This document shows positions 32,840 to 43,821 of a DNA stretch of 64,000 nucleotides, one piece after another. Origin of the DNA: Inia geoffrensis (lineage: Eukaryota > Chordata > Mammalia > Artiodactyla > Iniidae); contig CM070918.1 in the NCBI GenBank assembly GCA_036417435.1, forward strand, positions 31,627,523-31,691,522, read 5' to 3'. How positions within the stretch are numbered: position 1 is the first letter of the stretch; each line of letters starts with the position of its first letter. The position numbers and the translations under genes were made by a program. The notes under the pieces are model-generated. The model was not told where the DNA came from. It did no database searches and was given only the letters and a program-made list of their open reading frames with translations.

Positions 32840-35015
32840 AACTCAGGTACCCAATGGCTGGCCTATCTCTGGAGGACAATGCAGCAATACTATCAGCACT
32901 TAGAGCTTTGCAGCAGTTTGGTTGAGGTGCTGAGCAGGAAATGAGTTACCACAGTCTTGCACAAGGATGCCCATGGTCCCCGAAATTGTTACAATCACCC
33001 CAGGGCTAGAATTGAGATATCCTGAGATAGACCTTCAAAGATGATATGTGAAGAGAGAAATAATCAAGCCTTAGAGGCAGATTAGAACAAAGATGATAGA
33101 AAGATAAACTTCCCCTCTAAGGTGCATTCTTCCGAGCAACCCGGGCCCAGATGCTCACAGCAGTGAACAGATTGATAACCACCTATAATCAGCTTTTCCT
33201 CCTTTCCTCCTACTCTAACAGTGCCCTGCTCCTGCCCCCTGAGAATACTTCCCAAAATAAATTAAATGCATGGAAAACACAGTCCCAAACTCTGTTTTGG
33301 GGAGGAACATTGTACAAGACAGCCATTAAATTACTTGCTTGGATTTCACCTTTTAGTAAATATTCTCCCTGCGTATTTCATTCACTCCCATGGACTTACT
33401 ACCACCTACACTCTGATGATTTCTATCTAACCTATACCTGTAGGGGAGACCTCCTTGTTAAGCCTTAGACAGCTCAATTTAGGTTTTACATAACATCTGT
33501 GACTTCTATAGGTAGAAAAGTAAATCTGTCTCACTACCTACTGTCTTCTTTCTGCACTCTTTCTGCACTACAAATCCATATTCAAGCTGTCATAATAAGA
33601 TTACTATTCAGATAAAAAATGCAAACTCCTTTGAATCTTCCTTCTCCCAGTCTGTTGACCACATCGTTCCAGCAGTGAGCTCTTCAGAGAGAAACTAGGC
33701 TGTAACTGCAATGTGCAAGGTAAGTCTAAGCCTCCAGTCACACGGATGGAGAGAAGAGGCATATTTGAGATAGATTTCAGAAATAAGTAACCCTTCAATG
33801 TGGCAGGACAAGACTAAAGGTCAAAGTAATTACATGATTTTTTTCTTACATACCAAGATCATGGTGGATTGCTGACTACTGTCTAGCCTGATATTCTCTC
33901 CACTGTAAGTTTTTAGAGAGATCTTTCTTGAAACTAGAAGAATCTGCAGGTAGTTAGGAAGACACCCTTTTGGAGTGGCAATTGTTTCAAAATACTCTAG
34001 TTAAAACCCATCATATTGAAAGATAGCTGATCAGGGTAGAAAAGAGAGAACAGGGACCATCAAACCTGTAGAAATTGAGCTACTAATTAAGAAATTCCAT
34101 TTGCAGATCCTCATAAAAATCAACTGTAATTCTTGCCCTTGGGTCCCATGAGATGCCATCGTACCCTACCAATATAATAGTAATCAAAGCTTAATATCAA
34201 AGAAACCTCCTAAATCTTGGTCTAGTACATTATTTCAAAATGCCACATAACTTATTTTTGTGACATTCAAATAGACTCCAAATTGAAAGTTTTGTAAGAT
34301 GCTAATTACAGCTGAAGGTTTACTACTTTTTGTGTGTGACTTTTATCCAGCTGGGGGCCTCTAAAATTACTCTGCGAGTGAAGAGAATTAGGACAAGTGT
34401 TAACCTTTGAGCAAATATAAAAATGATGGGTATACAATAGACACTTATTATATAATATATAGAAGTGTATGAAGTATGCAATTTACATGCCTTTTAGCAA
34501 TTTTCGAATTATTTTACGGAAAGCTTAATAACAGGAGAATTTAATTCTCTGAGTTGGGATGTTTTCCCACTAGAAATATCCATTTTCTTTAGGATTAGGC
34601 ACACACCTGCTGACCAGTCTAATGACTATGAAAATCACCCAAAACCATACTGGGGTACATCTTTTCTTCTTTCACCTTTGGAAAACTTTCAATCTGGACT
34701 GTTTTGGCCAAATATGCTTTAGTTATGTTAATAGTGTAGGAGTGACTTGCCATTAGAGCAGTCCACTATTATTCAATTTGTCATAATTTGGATAATTGGG
34801 AAAGTGTTTAACATATATAAAATAAATTTTAAGCAAGTTATTAGCATAATGAATACGTAAGTAAAAATGCTGACTGCAAAGAACGACAGCCTGTTCATTA
34901 GGTAAATTCTTTGTCTTGTTGTATTTACTACCTCCAAGTTAGCATTTATGGAATTTCAAAACAATATTAATAGTCAATATTTAAATTGCCATGACTGGCA
35001 CTTTGCAATGTATAA
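32840..35015. other. Gene-free, repeat-poor AT-rich block
   Basis: About 2.2 kb without a recognisable repeat. From about 33800 to 35000 it is AT-rich and dense in homeodomain-like TAAT/ATTA cores (for example 'ttagcataatgaatacg', 'gctaattacagctgaagg'). A frame at 33151-33468 (105 codons) shows no domain. Candidate conserved non-coding DNA. Confidence 0.5.
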
Positions 35016-35019
35016 CACT

Positions 35020-35112
35020 GTGTCATCTAACAGTAGTAATAATTGATGGTAAAATTTGTTTAATGCCAAGTGTTTTACACTTGTACATCATTTAATACTC
35101 ACAAACCACTCA
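35020..35112 (-). repeat. MIR, left half (split by the full-length L1)
   Basis: 'aatgccaagtgttttacacttgtacatcatttaatactcacaaaccactca' is antisense MIR. It continues across the L1 into 42370-42455. Confidence 0.85.
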
Positions 35113-35121
35113 ATGAGGCAT
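35113..35121. repeat. Target-site duplication, left copy (L1 35122-42360)
   Basis: atgaggcat here and at 42361-42369. The 9-mer is part of the MIR ('aatgaggca' corresponds to MIR 'tatgaggta'). Confidence 0.88.
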
Positions 35122-35233
35122 ATTTTTTTTAATTTATTTTTTAACATCTTTATTGGAGTATAATTGCTTTACAATGGTGTGTTAGTTTCCGCTGTATAAC
35201 AAAGTGAACCAGCTATACGTATACATATGTTCC

Positions 35234-35287
35234 CGTATCTCCTACCTCTTGCAACTCCCTCCCTCCCACCCTCCCTATCCCACCCCT
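35234..35287 (-). other. C-rich tract of L1 3' UTR (G-rich in sense)
   Basis: Runs cctccc, ctccctccctcccaccctccc and cccacccc are the antisense of the L1 3' UTR polypurine/G-rich tract. The same tract is at 56654-56691 in the other young-type L1. Confidence 0.6.
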
Positions 35288-35504
35288 CTAGGTGGTCACA
35301 AAGCACCGAGCTGATCTCCCTGTGCTATGCGGCTGCTTCCCACTAGCTATCTATTTTACGTTTGGTAGTGTATATATGTCCATGCTACTCTCACTTCATC
35401 CCAGCTTACCCTTCTCCCTCCCCGTGTCCTCAAGTCTATTCTCTATGTCTGCGTCTTTATTCCTGTCCTGCCCCTAGGCTCTTCAGAACCATTGGTGTGT
35501 TTTT

Positions 35505-38500
35505 TTAGATTCCATATATGTGTGTTGGAATACAGTATTTGTTTTTCTCTTTCTGACTTACTTCACTCTATATGACAGTCTGTAGGTCCATCCACCTCAC
35601 TACAAATAACTCAATTTCAATTCTTTTTATGGCTGAGTAATATTCTATAGTATATACATGCCACATCTTCTTTATCCATTCATCTGTTGATGGATACTTC
35701 AGTTGCTTCCATGTCCTGGCTATTGTAAACAGCACTGTAATGAACATTTTGGTACATGACTCTTTTTGAATTATGGTTTTCTCAGGGTATATACCCAGTA
35801 GTCGGATTGCTGGGCCATATGGTAGTTCTATTTTTAGTTTTTTAAGGAACCTCCATACTGTTCTCCATAGTGGCTGTATCAATTTACATTCCCACCAACA
35901 CTGCAAGAGGGTTCCCTTTTCTCCACACCCTCTCGAGCATTTGTTTGTAGATTTTTTGATGATGGCCGTTCTGACTGGTGTGAGATGATATCTCATTGTA
36001 GTTTTGATTTGCATTTCTGTAAAGATGAATGATGTTAAGCATTCTTTCATGTGTTTGTTGGCAGTCTGTATATCTTCTTTGGAGAAATGTCTATTTAGGA
36101 CTTCTGCCCATTTTTGGATTGTGTTGTCTGGTTTTTTCATATTGAGCTGCATGAGCTGCTTGTAAATTTTGGAGATTAATCCTTTGTCAGTTGCTTCATT
36201 TGCAAATATTTTCTCCCATTGTGAGGATTGTCTTTTGGTCTTGTGTATGGTTTCCTTTGCTGTGCAAAAACTTTTAAGTTTCATTCGGTCCCATTTGTTT
36301 ATTTTTGTTTTTATTTCCATTTCTCTAGGAGGTGGGTCAAAAAGGATCTTGCTTTGATTTATGTCATAGAGTGTTTCGCCTATGATTTCCTCTAAGAGTT
36401 TGATAGTGTCTGGCCTTACATTTAGGTCCTTAATCCATTTAGAGTTTATTTTTGTGTATGGTGTTAGGGAGTGTTCTAATTTCATACTTTTACATGTACC
36501 TGTCCAGCTTTCTCAGCACCACTTACTGAAGAGGCTGTCTTTTCTCCACTGTACATTCTTGCCTCCTTTATCAAAGATAAGGTGACCATATATGCGTGGG
36601 TTTATCTCTGGACTTGCTATCCTGTTCCATTGATCTATATTTCTGTTTTTGTGGCAGTACCATACTGTCTTGATTACTGTAGCACTGTAATATAGTCTGA
36701 AGACAGGGAGCCTCATTCCTCCAGCTCCGTTTTTCTTTCTCAAGACTGCTTTGGCTATTTGGGGTCTATTCAGAGTCTTTTGCGTTTCCATACAAATTGT
36801 GAAATTTTTTGTTCTAGTTCTTTGAAAAATGCCAGTGGTAGTTTGATAGGGGTTGCATTGAATCTGGAGATTGCTTTGGATAGTAGAGTCATTTTCACAA
36901 TGTTGATTCTTCCAATCCAAGAACATGGTATATCTCTCCATTTATTTGTATCATCTTTAATTTCTTTCATCAGTGTCTTATAATTTTCTGCATACAGGTC
37001 TTTTGTCTCCTTAGGTAGGTTTATTCCTAGATATTTTATTCTTTTTGTTGCAGTGGTAAATGGGAGTGTTTTCTTAATTTCACTTTCCGGTTTTTCAGCA
37101 TTAGTGTACAGGAATGCTAGAGATTTCTGTGCATTAATGTTGTATCCTGCTACTTTACTAATTTCATTGATTAACTCTAGTAGTTTTCTGGTACCATCTT
37201 TAGGATTCTCTGTGTATAGTATCATGTCATCTGCAAACAGTGACAGCTTTACTTCTTCTTTTCTGATTTGGATTCCTTCTATTTCTCTTTCTTCTCTGAT
37301 TGCTGTGCTAAAACTTCCAAAACCACGTTGAATAAGAGTGGTAAGAGTGGGCAACCTTGTCTTGCTCCTGATCATAGTGGAAACGGTTTCAGTTTTTCAC
37401 CATTGAGGACGATGTTGGCTGAGGGTTGTCATGTATGGCCTTTATTATGTTGAGAAAAGTTCCCTCTATGCCTACTTTCTGCAGGGTTTTTATCATAAAT
37501 GGGTGTTGAATTGTGTTGAAAGCTTTCTCTGCATCGGTTGAGATGATAATATGGTTTTTCTCCTTCAATTTGTTATTATGGTGTATCACATTGATTGATT
37601 TGCACATATTGAAGAATTCTTGCATTCCTAGGATAAACCCCACTTCATCATGCTGTATGATCCTTTTAATGTGCTGTTGGATTCTGTTTGCTAGTATTTT
37701 GCTGAGGATTCTTGCATCTATGTTCATCAGTGATATTGGCCTGTAGTTTTCTTTCTCTGCGACATCTTTCTTTGGTTTTGGTATCACGGTGATGGTGGCC
37801 TCGTAGAATGAGTTTGGGAGTGTTCCTCTCTCTGCTATATTTTGGAAGAGTTTGAGAAGGATAGGTGTTAGCTCTTCTCTAAATGTTTCATGAAATTCGC
37901 CTGTGAAGCCATCTGGTCCTGGGCTTTTGTTTGTTGGAAGATTTTTAATCACTGTTTCAATTTCAGTGCTTGTGACTGGTCTGTTCATATTTTCTATTTC
38001 TTCCTGGTTCAGTCTCGGAAGGTTGCGCATTTCTAAGAATTTGTCCATTTCTTCCAGGTTGTCCATTTTATTGGCATAGGGTTGCTTGTAGTAATCTCTC
38101 ATGATCCTTTGTATTTCTGCAGTGTCAGTTGTTACTTCTCCTTTTTCATTTCAAATTCTGAAATTGATGAGTCTGGCTAATGGTTTATCAATTTTGTTTA
38201 TCTTCTCAAAGAACCAGCTTTTAGTTTTATTGATCTTTGCTACCGTTTCCTTCCTTTCTTTTTCATTTATTTCTGATCTGATGTTTATGACTTCTTTCCT
38301 TCTGCTAACTTTGAGGATTTTTGTTCTTCTTTCTCTAATTGCTTTAGGTGCAAGGTTAGGTTGTTTATTTGAGATGTTTTCTGTTTCTTAAGGTAGGATT
38401 GTGTTGCAATAAACTTCCCTCTTAGAACTGCTTTTGCTGTATCCCATAGGTTTTGGGTCGTCGTGCTTTCACTGTCATTTGTTTCTAGGTATTTTTTGAC

Positions 38501-39300
38501 TTCCTCTTTGGTTTCTTCAGTGATCTCTTGGTTATTTAGTAGTGTATTGTTTAGCCTCCATGTTTTTGTATTTTTTTCCTGTAATTGATATCTAGTCTCA
38601 TAGCATTGTGTTCGGAAAAGATACTTGATACAATTTGAATTTTCTTAAATTTACCAAGGCTTGATCTGTGACCCAAGATATGATCTATCCTGGAGAATGT
38701 TCCATGAGCACTTGAGAAGGAAGTGTATTCTGTTGTTTTTGGATGGAATGTCCTATAAATATCAATTAAGTCCACCTTGTTTAATGTATCATTTAAAGCT
38801 TGTGTTTCCTTATTTATTTTCATTTTGGATGATCTGTCCATTGGTGAAAGTGAGGTGTTAAAGTCCCCTACTATGATTGTGTTACTGTCAATTTCCCCTT
38901 TTATGGCTGCTAGTATTTACCTTATGTACTGAGGTGCTCCTATGTTGGGTGCATAAATATTTACAATTGTTATATGTTCTGCTTGGATCGGCCCCTTCAT
39001 CATTATGTAGTGTCCTTCTTTGTCTCTTGTACTAGTCTTTATTTTAAAGTCTATTTTGTCTGATATGAGAATTGCTACTCCAGATTTCTTTTGATTTCCA
39101 TTTACATGGAATATCTTATTCCATCCCCTCACTTTCAGTCTGTATGTGTCCCTAGGTCTGGAGTGGGTCTCTTGTAGACAGCATATGTATGGGTCTTATT
39201 TTTGTATCCATATAACCAGTCTATGTGTTTTGGTTGGAGCATTTAATCCATTTACATTTAAGGTAATTATCGATATGTATGTTCCTATTAACATTTTCAT
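35505..39300 (-). pseudogene. L1 ORF2 (endonuclease/reverse transcriptase), broken
   Basis: ORF2 makes the enzyme that nicks target DNA and copies L1 RNA onto it; it also mobilises SINEs in trans. Start: ATG at 39300 (another six bases on, at 39294). Endonuclease part: TLNVNGLN, then CCLQETH, and FSEHNAMRLD where the family usually has S-D-H, so the acidic residue is changed to Glu. Reverse transcriptase: [33 protein letters not shown], and FADD at 37226-37237. Tail: [21 protein letters not shown]. Breaks: stop at 39196-39198, at least three frame changes (between about 38550 and 38100, near 37380, near 36780), stop at 36513-36515, and a CAG-to-TAG-type stop at 35568-35570 that removes about 20 final residues. 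Confidence 0.92.
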
Positions 39301-39352
39301 AACTGTTTTGGGTTTGTTACTGTTGGTCTCTTCCTTCTCTTGTGTCTCCTGC

Positions 39353-40208
39353 CTAGAAAAGTTCCTTTAGCATTTCCTGTAAAGCTGGTTTAGTGGTGCT
39401 GATTTCTCTTAGCTTTTGTTTGTCTGTAAAGGTTTTAATTTCTCCATCGAATCTGAATGAGATCCTTGCTGGATAGAGTAATGTTGTTTGTGGGTTTTTC
39501 CCTTTCATCACTTTAAATATGTCCTGCCACACCCTTCTGGCTTGTAAAGTTTCTGCTGAGAAACCAGCTGTTAACCTTTTGAGGTTCCCCTTGTATGTTA
39601 TTTGTTGTTTTTCCCCTGCTTTTAATTTTTTTTCTTTGTATTTAATTTTTGATAGTTTGATTAATATGTGTCTTGGCATCTTTCTGTTTGGATTTATCCT
39701 GTATGGGACTCTCTGCACTTCCTGGACTTGATTATTTCCTTTCCCATATTAGGGAAGTTTTCAACTATAATATCTTCAAATATCTTCTCAGTCCCTTTAT
39801 TTTTCTCTTCTTCTTCTGGGACCCCTATAATTCGAATGTTGGTACATTTAATGTTGCCCCAGAGGTCTCTGAGACTGTCCTCAATTCTTTTCATTCTTTT
39901 TTCTTTATTCTGCTCTTAGGTAGTCATTTCCACTATTTTCTCTTCCAGGTCACGTATCCGTTCTTCTGCCTCAGTTATTCTGCTAATGATTCCTTCTAGA
40001 GAATTTTTAATTTCATTTATTGTGTTGATCATCATTGTTTGCTCTTTGGTTCTTCTAGGTCCTTGTTAAACGTTTCTTGTATTTTCTCCATTCTGTTTCC
40101 AAGATTTTGAGTCATCTTTACTATCATTACTCTGAATCCTTTTTCCGGTAGACTGCTTATTTCTTCTTCATTTGTTTAGTATGGTGGGTTTTTACCTTGC
40201 TCCTTCAT
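39353..40208 (-). pseudogene. L1 ORF1 (RNA-binding chaperone), broken
   Basis: ORF1p is the trimeric coiled-coil RNA-binding protein of the L1 particle. Start ATG at 40208 (MKEQGKNPPY), followed by an in-frame TAA at 40176-40178. A coiled-coil-like segment follows (EGIISRITEAEERIRDLEEK). The RRM region holds NIRIIGVPEEEE and EKIFEDIIVENFPNMGKEI. The C-terminal domain holds RHILIKLSKIKYKEK, SAETLQARRVWQDIFKVMKG and the terminal ALQEMLKELF. A frame change lies near 39700 between the RRM and C-terminal parts. A spacer of about 52 bases separates it from ORF2. Confidence 0.9.
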
Positions 40209-40838
40209 CTGCTGTGTGTTTCTCTGTCTTCACATTTTGCTTAACTTACTGTGTTTGGGGTCTCCTTTTCTCAGGCTGCAGGTTCGTAGTTCCCGTTGTT
40301 TTTGGTGTCTGTCCCCAGTGGCTAAGGTTCGTTCAGTGGATTGTGTAGGCTTCCTGGTGGAGGGGACTGGTGTCTGTGTTTTGGTGAATGAGGCTGGATC
40401 TTGTTTTTCTGGTGGGCAGGGCCGCGTTCAGTGGTGTGTTTTGGGATGTCTGTGACCTTATTATTATTTTAGGCAGTCTCTCTGCTAATGGGTGGGGTTG
40501 TGTTCCTGTTCTGCTAGTTGTCTGGCATAGGGTGTCTAGCACTGCAGCTTGCTGGTCATTGAGTGGAGCTGGGTCTTAGCATTGAGATGGAGATCTCTGG
40601 GAGAGCTCTCGTTGTTTGATATTATGTGGGGCTGGGAGGTCTCCGGTGGACCAATGTCCTGAACTCAGTTCTCCTACCTAAGAGGCTCAGGCCTGACACC
40701 CAGCTGTAGCACCAAGACCCTGTCAGCCACACAGCTCTGAAGAAAAGCAAGAAAGAAAGAGAAAATAAATAAATAAAACAAAAAAATTTTAAACTTATTC
40801 AAAATTTTTTTGAAGTAATAATAAAAGAAAGAAAGAAG

Positions 40839-41117
40839 AGAGCAACCAAACCAATAAACAAATCTACCAATGCACCAATGTTAACAAGCGCTAAAGACTA
40901 TACTAAAAAAAACAAAACAGCCACACAGAACCCTAGGAGAAATGGTAAAAGCAAAGCTATACAGCCAAAATCACACAAAGAAGCATACACATACACACAC
41001 ACAAAAAGAGAAAAAGGAAAATAAAACATATATATATATATATAAAGGAAGAGAACAACCAAATCAATGAACAAATCTACCAAGGATAATAAGCTCTAAC
41101 TACTAAACTAAGATAAA
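40839..41117. repeat. Internal duplication in L1 5' UTR
   Basis: 40839-40905 ('agcaaccaaaccaataaac', 'aaatctaccaatg', 'taacaagcgctaaagactatactaa') recurs diverged at 41050-41117 ('aacaaccaaatcaatgaac', 'aaatctaccaagg', 'aataagctctaactactaaactaa'), offset about 211 bases. Confidence 0.75.
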
Positions 41118-42337
41118 CATAAAGCCAGAAACAAATTAGATGCAGAAAGCAAACCCCAAGTCTACAGTTAGTCCCAAAGTCCACCTCCTCAATACTGGGA
41201 TGATTCATAGTCTATTCAGGTATTCCACAGATGCTGGGTACATCAAGTTGACTGTGAAGATTTAATCCACTGCTCCTGAGGCTGCTGGGAGAGATTTCCC
41301 TTTCTCTTCTTTGTTCACACAGCTCCCGGGGTTCAGCTTTGGATTTGGCCCTGCCTCTGCATGTAGGTCGCCCTCTGGCATCTGTTCCTGCCCAGACAGG
41401 ACGGGGTTAAAGGAGTAGCTGATTAGCGGGCTCTGGCTCAATTAGGCTTGGGGGAGGGAGGGGTATGGAGTGCGGGGTGAGCCTGCAGTGGCAGAGGCCA
41501 GCATGACGTTGCACCAGCCTGAGGAGCGCTGTGTGTTCTCCCAGGGAAGTTGTCCTTGGATCACAGGACCCTGGCAGTCGCAGGCTGCACAGGGAGGGGA
41601 GGCGTGGATAGTGACCTGTGCTTGCACACAGGCTTCTTGGTGGCAGCAGCAGCAGCCTTAGCGTCTGATGCCTGTCTCTGGGGTCCACGCTGATAGCTGC
41701 GGCTCACGCCCATCTCTGGAGCTCGTTTAGGCAGTGCTCTGAATCCCCTCTCCTCACACTGCCCGAAACAATGATCTCTTGCCTCTTAGGCAGGTCCAGA
41801 CTTTTCCCCAGACTCCCTCCTGGCTAGCTGTGGCGCACAAGCCCCCTTCAGGCTGTGTTCACACCACCAACCCCAGTCCTCTCCCTGAATCTGACCGAAG
41901 CCCGAGCCTCAGCTCCCCGACCCGCCTGCCCCAGCAGGTGAGCAGACAAGCCTCTCGGGCTGGTGAGTGCTGGTCGGCACCAATCCTCTGTGTGGGAATC
42001 TCTCCGCTTTGCCCTCTGCACCCCTGTTGCGGCACTCTCCTTGGTGGCTCTGAAGCTTCTCCCTGCTACCCCCCGTCTCCACTGGTGAAGGGGCTTCCTA
42101 GCGTGTGGAAACCTTTCCTCCTTCACAGCTCCCTCTCAGAGGTGCAGGTCCTGCCCCTATTCTTCTGTGTCTGTTTTTCCTTTGGCCCTACCCAGATACA
42201 TGGGGAGTTTCTTGCCTTTTGGGAAGTATGAGGTCTTCTGTCAGCGTTCTGTAGGTGTTCTGTAGGAGCTGTTCCATGTGTAGATGTATTTTTGATGTAT
42301 TTGTGGGGAGAGTGGTGATCTCCACGTCTTGAAGGTC

Positions 42338-42348
42338 CGCCATCTTGA
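42338..42348 (-). promoter_or_regulatory. YY1-like site at the L1 5' end
   Basis: The minus strand reads caagatggcgg about 12 bases from the element start, matching the YY1 core AAGATGGCGG. In other mammals a YY1 site at this place sets the L1 transcription start. Its presence supports a complete 5' end. Confidence 0.75.
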
Positions 42349-42369
42349 ATGTCCCCCTCCATGAGGCAT

Positions 42370-42455
42370 GTTTATCATTATCCCTACTTTATAGACGAGG
42401 AAACTGGAGCTAAAGGAAGGTCAGAAACTTGCTCATATCTATCAATTACAAGTGT
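42370..42455 (-). repeat. MIR, right half (split by the full-length L1)
   Basis: 'atcattatccctactttatagacgaggaaactggagctaaaggaaggtcagaaacttgctc' is the next part of the antisense MIR whose left half ends at 35112. Confidence 0.88.
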
Positions 42456-42702
42456 TTAAACCTTTTGACTCAACAATGCCACTTCTGGGATTTTTTCCCT
42501 ACTGATATATTTGCAAATGTGTAAAAGTATTTATGTACAAGACCATTCACCTCAGTACTGTTTGTAATAGAAAAGACTGAAAACTTGTGTGTCTTGTGTT
42601 CATAAGTAGGTTAAATAAATTATAGTTCACCCATATAGGAATACTATACAGCTGGGAAAAATAAAGGAGTCTTCTGTGTGCAGATGGGGAAAGGTATTTA
42701 AG

Positions 42703-42718
42703 ATAAAAATCTTTGAGG
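42703..42718. repeat. Target-site duplication, left copy (SINE 42719-43068)
   Basis: ataaaaatctttgagg is repeated exactly at 43069-43084. Confidence 0.93.
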
Positions 42719-43068
42719 ACCTCCCTGGTGGTGCAGTGGTTAAGAATCCATCTGCCAATGCAGGGGACACAGGTTCAAGCCCTGGTCCAGAAAGATCTCA
42801 CATGCTGCAGAGCAATTAAGCCTGTGTGCCACAACTACTGAGCCTATGCTCTAGAGCCTGTGAGCCACAACTACTAAAGCCCACATGCCACAACTACTGA
42901 AGCCCGGGTGCCTAAAGCCCATGCTCCACAACAAAGGAAGCCACTGCAATGAGAAGCTCGTGCACCACAACGAAGAGTAGTCCCTGCTCACCGCAGCTAA
43001 AGAAAGCCCAGGTGCAACAATGAAGACTCAATGCAGCCAAAAAATAAATAAATAAATTTATTAAAAAA
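42719..43068 (+). mobile_element. CHR-1 SINE, long form
   Basis: acctccctggtggtgcagtg at the 5' end, repeated 'acaactactga/aag' units, then gaagagtagtccctgctcac, cagctaaagaaagccc and gaagactcaatgcagcc, ending in aaataaataaataaattt. Shows several changes from the best CHR-1 copy but keeps a perfect 16-bp target duplication. Confidence 0.95.
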
Positions 43069-43340
43069 ATAAAAATCTTTGAGGGAAAAAAGAAAAATGC
43101 AGTACAATGTATATAAAATTCCACCTTTTAAGTAAAATGGGAAAATACCAATCTATATTGTCTCAAATTTCATAGAATAGGTCTGGAAAATATATAGGAA
43201 ACTAAGAACAGTTGTTATGAATGGGTGCATGGAGGGTCTGGCAGGGGAACTGGGCAGATGTAGGACAAGGTTAAGAGAAAGACATTTCACTACTGGAGAT
43301 TTTATAATGTATTGATTGGAGTCTGACACATACCAGTGTG

Positions 43341-43820
43341 TTAGCTGTGCAAAGTTTGCATGAAAAAGGGAGGGAAGAAAGAATGGAGAGAGTAGGGAAG
43401 GCAGGCAGGGTAAGCAGGAGGGAAATTCAAGATAATACAGGCAGCAAGGACCACAGCCAGGCTTCAAACCCACCAGATTACTCTATAGTCCTGCTTTCAA
43501 GTTCTTTGCAACACTGAAGCTTATTAAGTCTTCACAATAGCTCCATGATATAATTATGGAAGTGCAAATAGAGCCTGAAAAAAGTTTTCCCCAAATCACA
43601 CAAGCATTAAAACTACAAATACTGTTTTCTTTCTACTATACCACAACCACAGGAAAAAGAAAAAAAAACATTACAAATATACCCTTAAAATATTCTAAAA
43701 TTTTGACTCTGTACTAATTCCAACTCACCTCCCTTCACTATGGTTATTTCATAGGATCAACTGTAAATTAAAAGACCAAAAATAAGTAATGGGGTCTTAA
43801 AAGAGGTGTTAAGACAGTCT
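43341..43820. other. Gene-free stretch; faint MIR
   Basis: About 43520-43620 may be a badly decayed antisense MIR ('cttcacaatagctccatgatataattatgg', 'cccaaatcacacaagc'). A 106-codon minus-strand frame (43153-43473) is only a chance reading of a purine-rich run. Confidence 0.4.
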
Positions 43821-43821
43821 C

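Larger units (their letters stand above)
35122..42360 (-). mobile_element. Essentially full-length L1, inactive
   Basis: About 7.24 kb on the minus strand. In order: 5' UTR (42360 down to about 40209) beginning ggggacattcaagatggcgg, ORF1, a short spacer, ORF2, 3' UTR and A tail (T-rich at 35122-35140). The 9-bp target duplication sits inside a MIR. The 5' end appears complete because the known L1 start with its YY1-like site is present next to the duplication. Both ORFs are broken by stops and frameshifts, so it cannot be autonomous. The many plus-strand frames here are antisense shadows. Confidence 0.95.
40209..42360 (-). promoter_or_regulatory. L1 5' UTR / internal promoter region
   Basis: About 2.15 kb upstream of ORF1 in sense orientation. 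The outer half (about 41270-42360) is GC-rich, as expected of an L1 promoter. The inner part (about 40740-41120) is A-rich in plus orientation and holds an internal direct duplication and a short (TA)n run (41030-41044). Frames on both strands across it have no domains. Confidence 0.85.
42460..43340 (+). mobile_element. L1ME-type fragment, split by a CHR-1 SINE
   Basis: 42460-42718 ('cttttgactcaacaatgccacttctggga', 'tttgtaatagaaaagactg', 'ggttaaataaattatagttcacccatataggaatactat') and 43085-43340 ('gcagtacaatgtatataaaattccacc', 'ctggcaggggaactgggcagatg') follow old L1M ORF2-end and 3' UTR order. Non-coding now. Confidence 0.7.

Noticed and set aside
35773..39999. Many plus-strand frames of 60-110 codons
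   Set aside because: Antisense shadows of L1 ORF1 and ORF2.
41407..42362. Several frames of 60-150 codons on both strands
   Set aside because: They lie in the GC-rich 5' UTR of the L1; stop-poor by composition.
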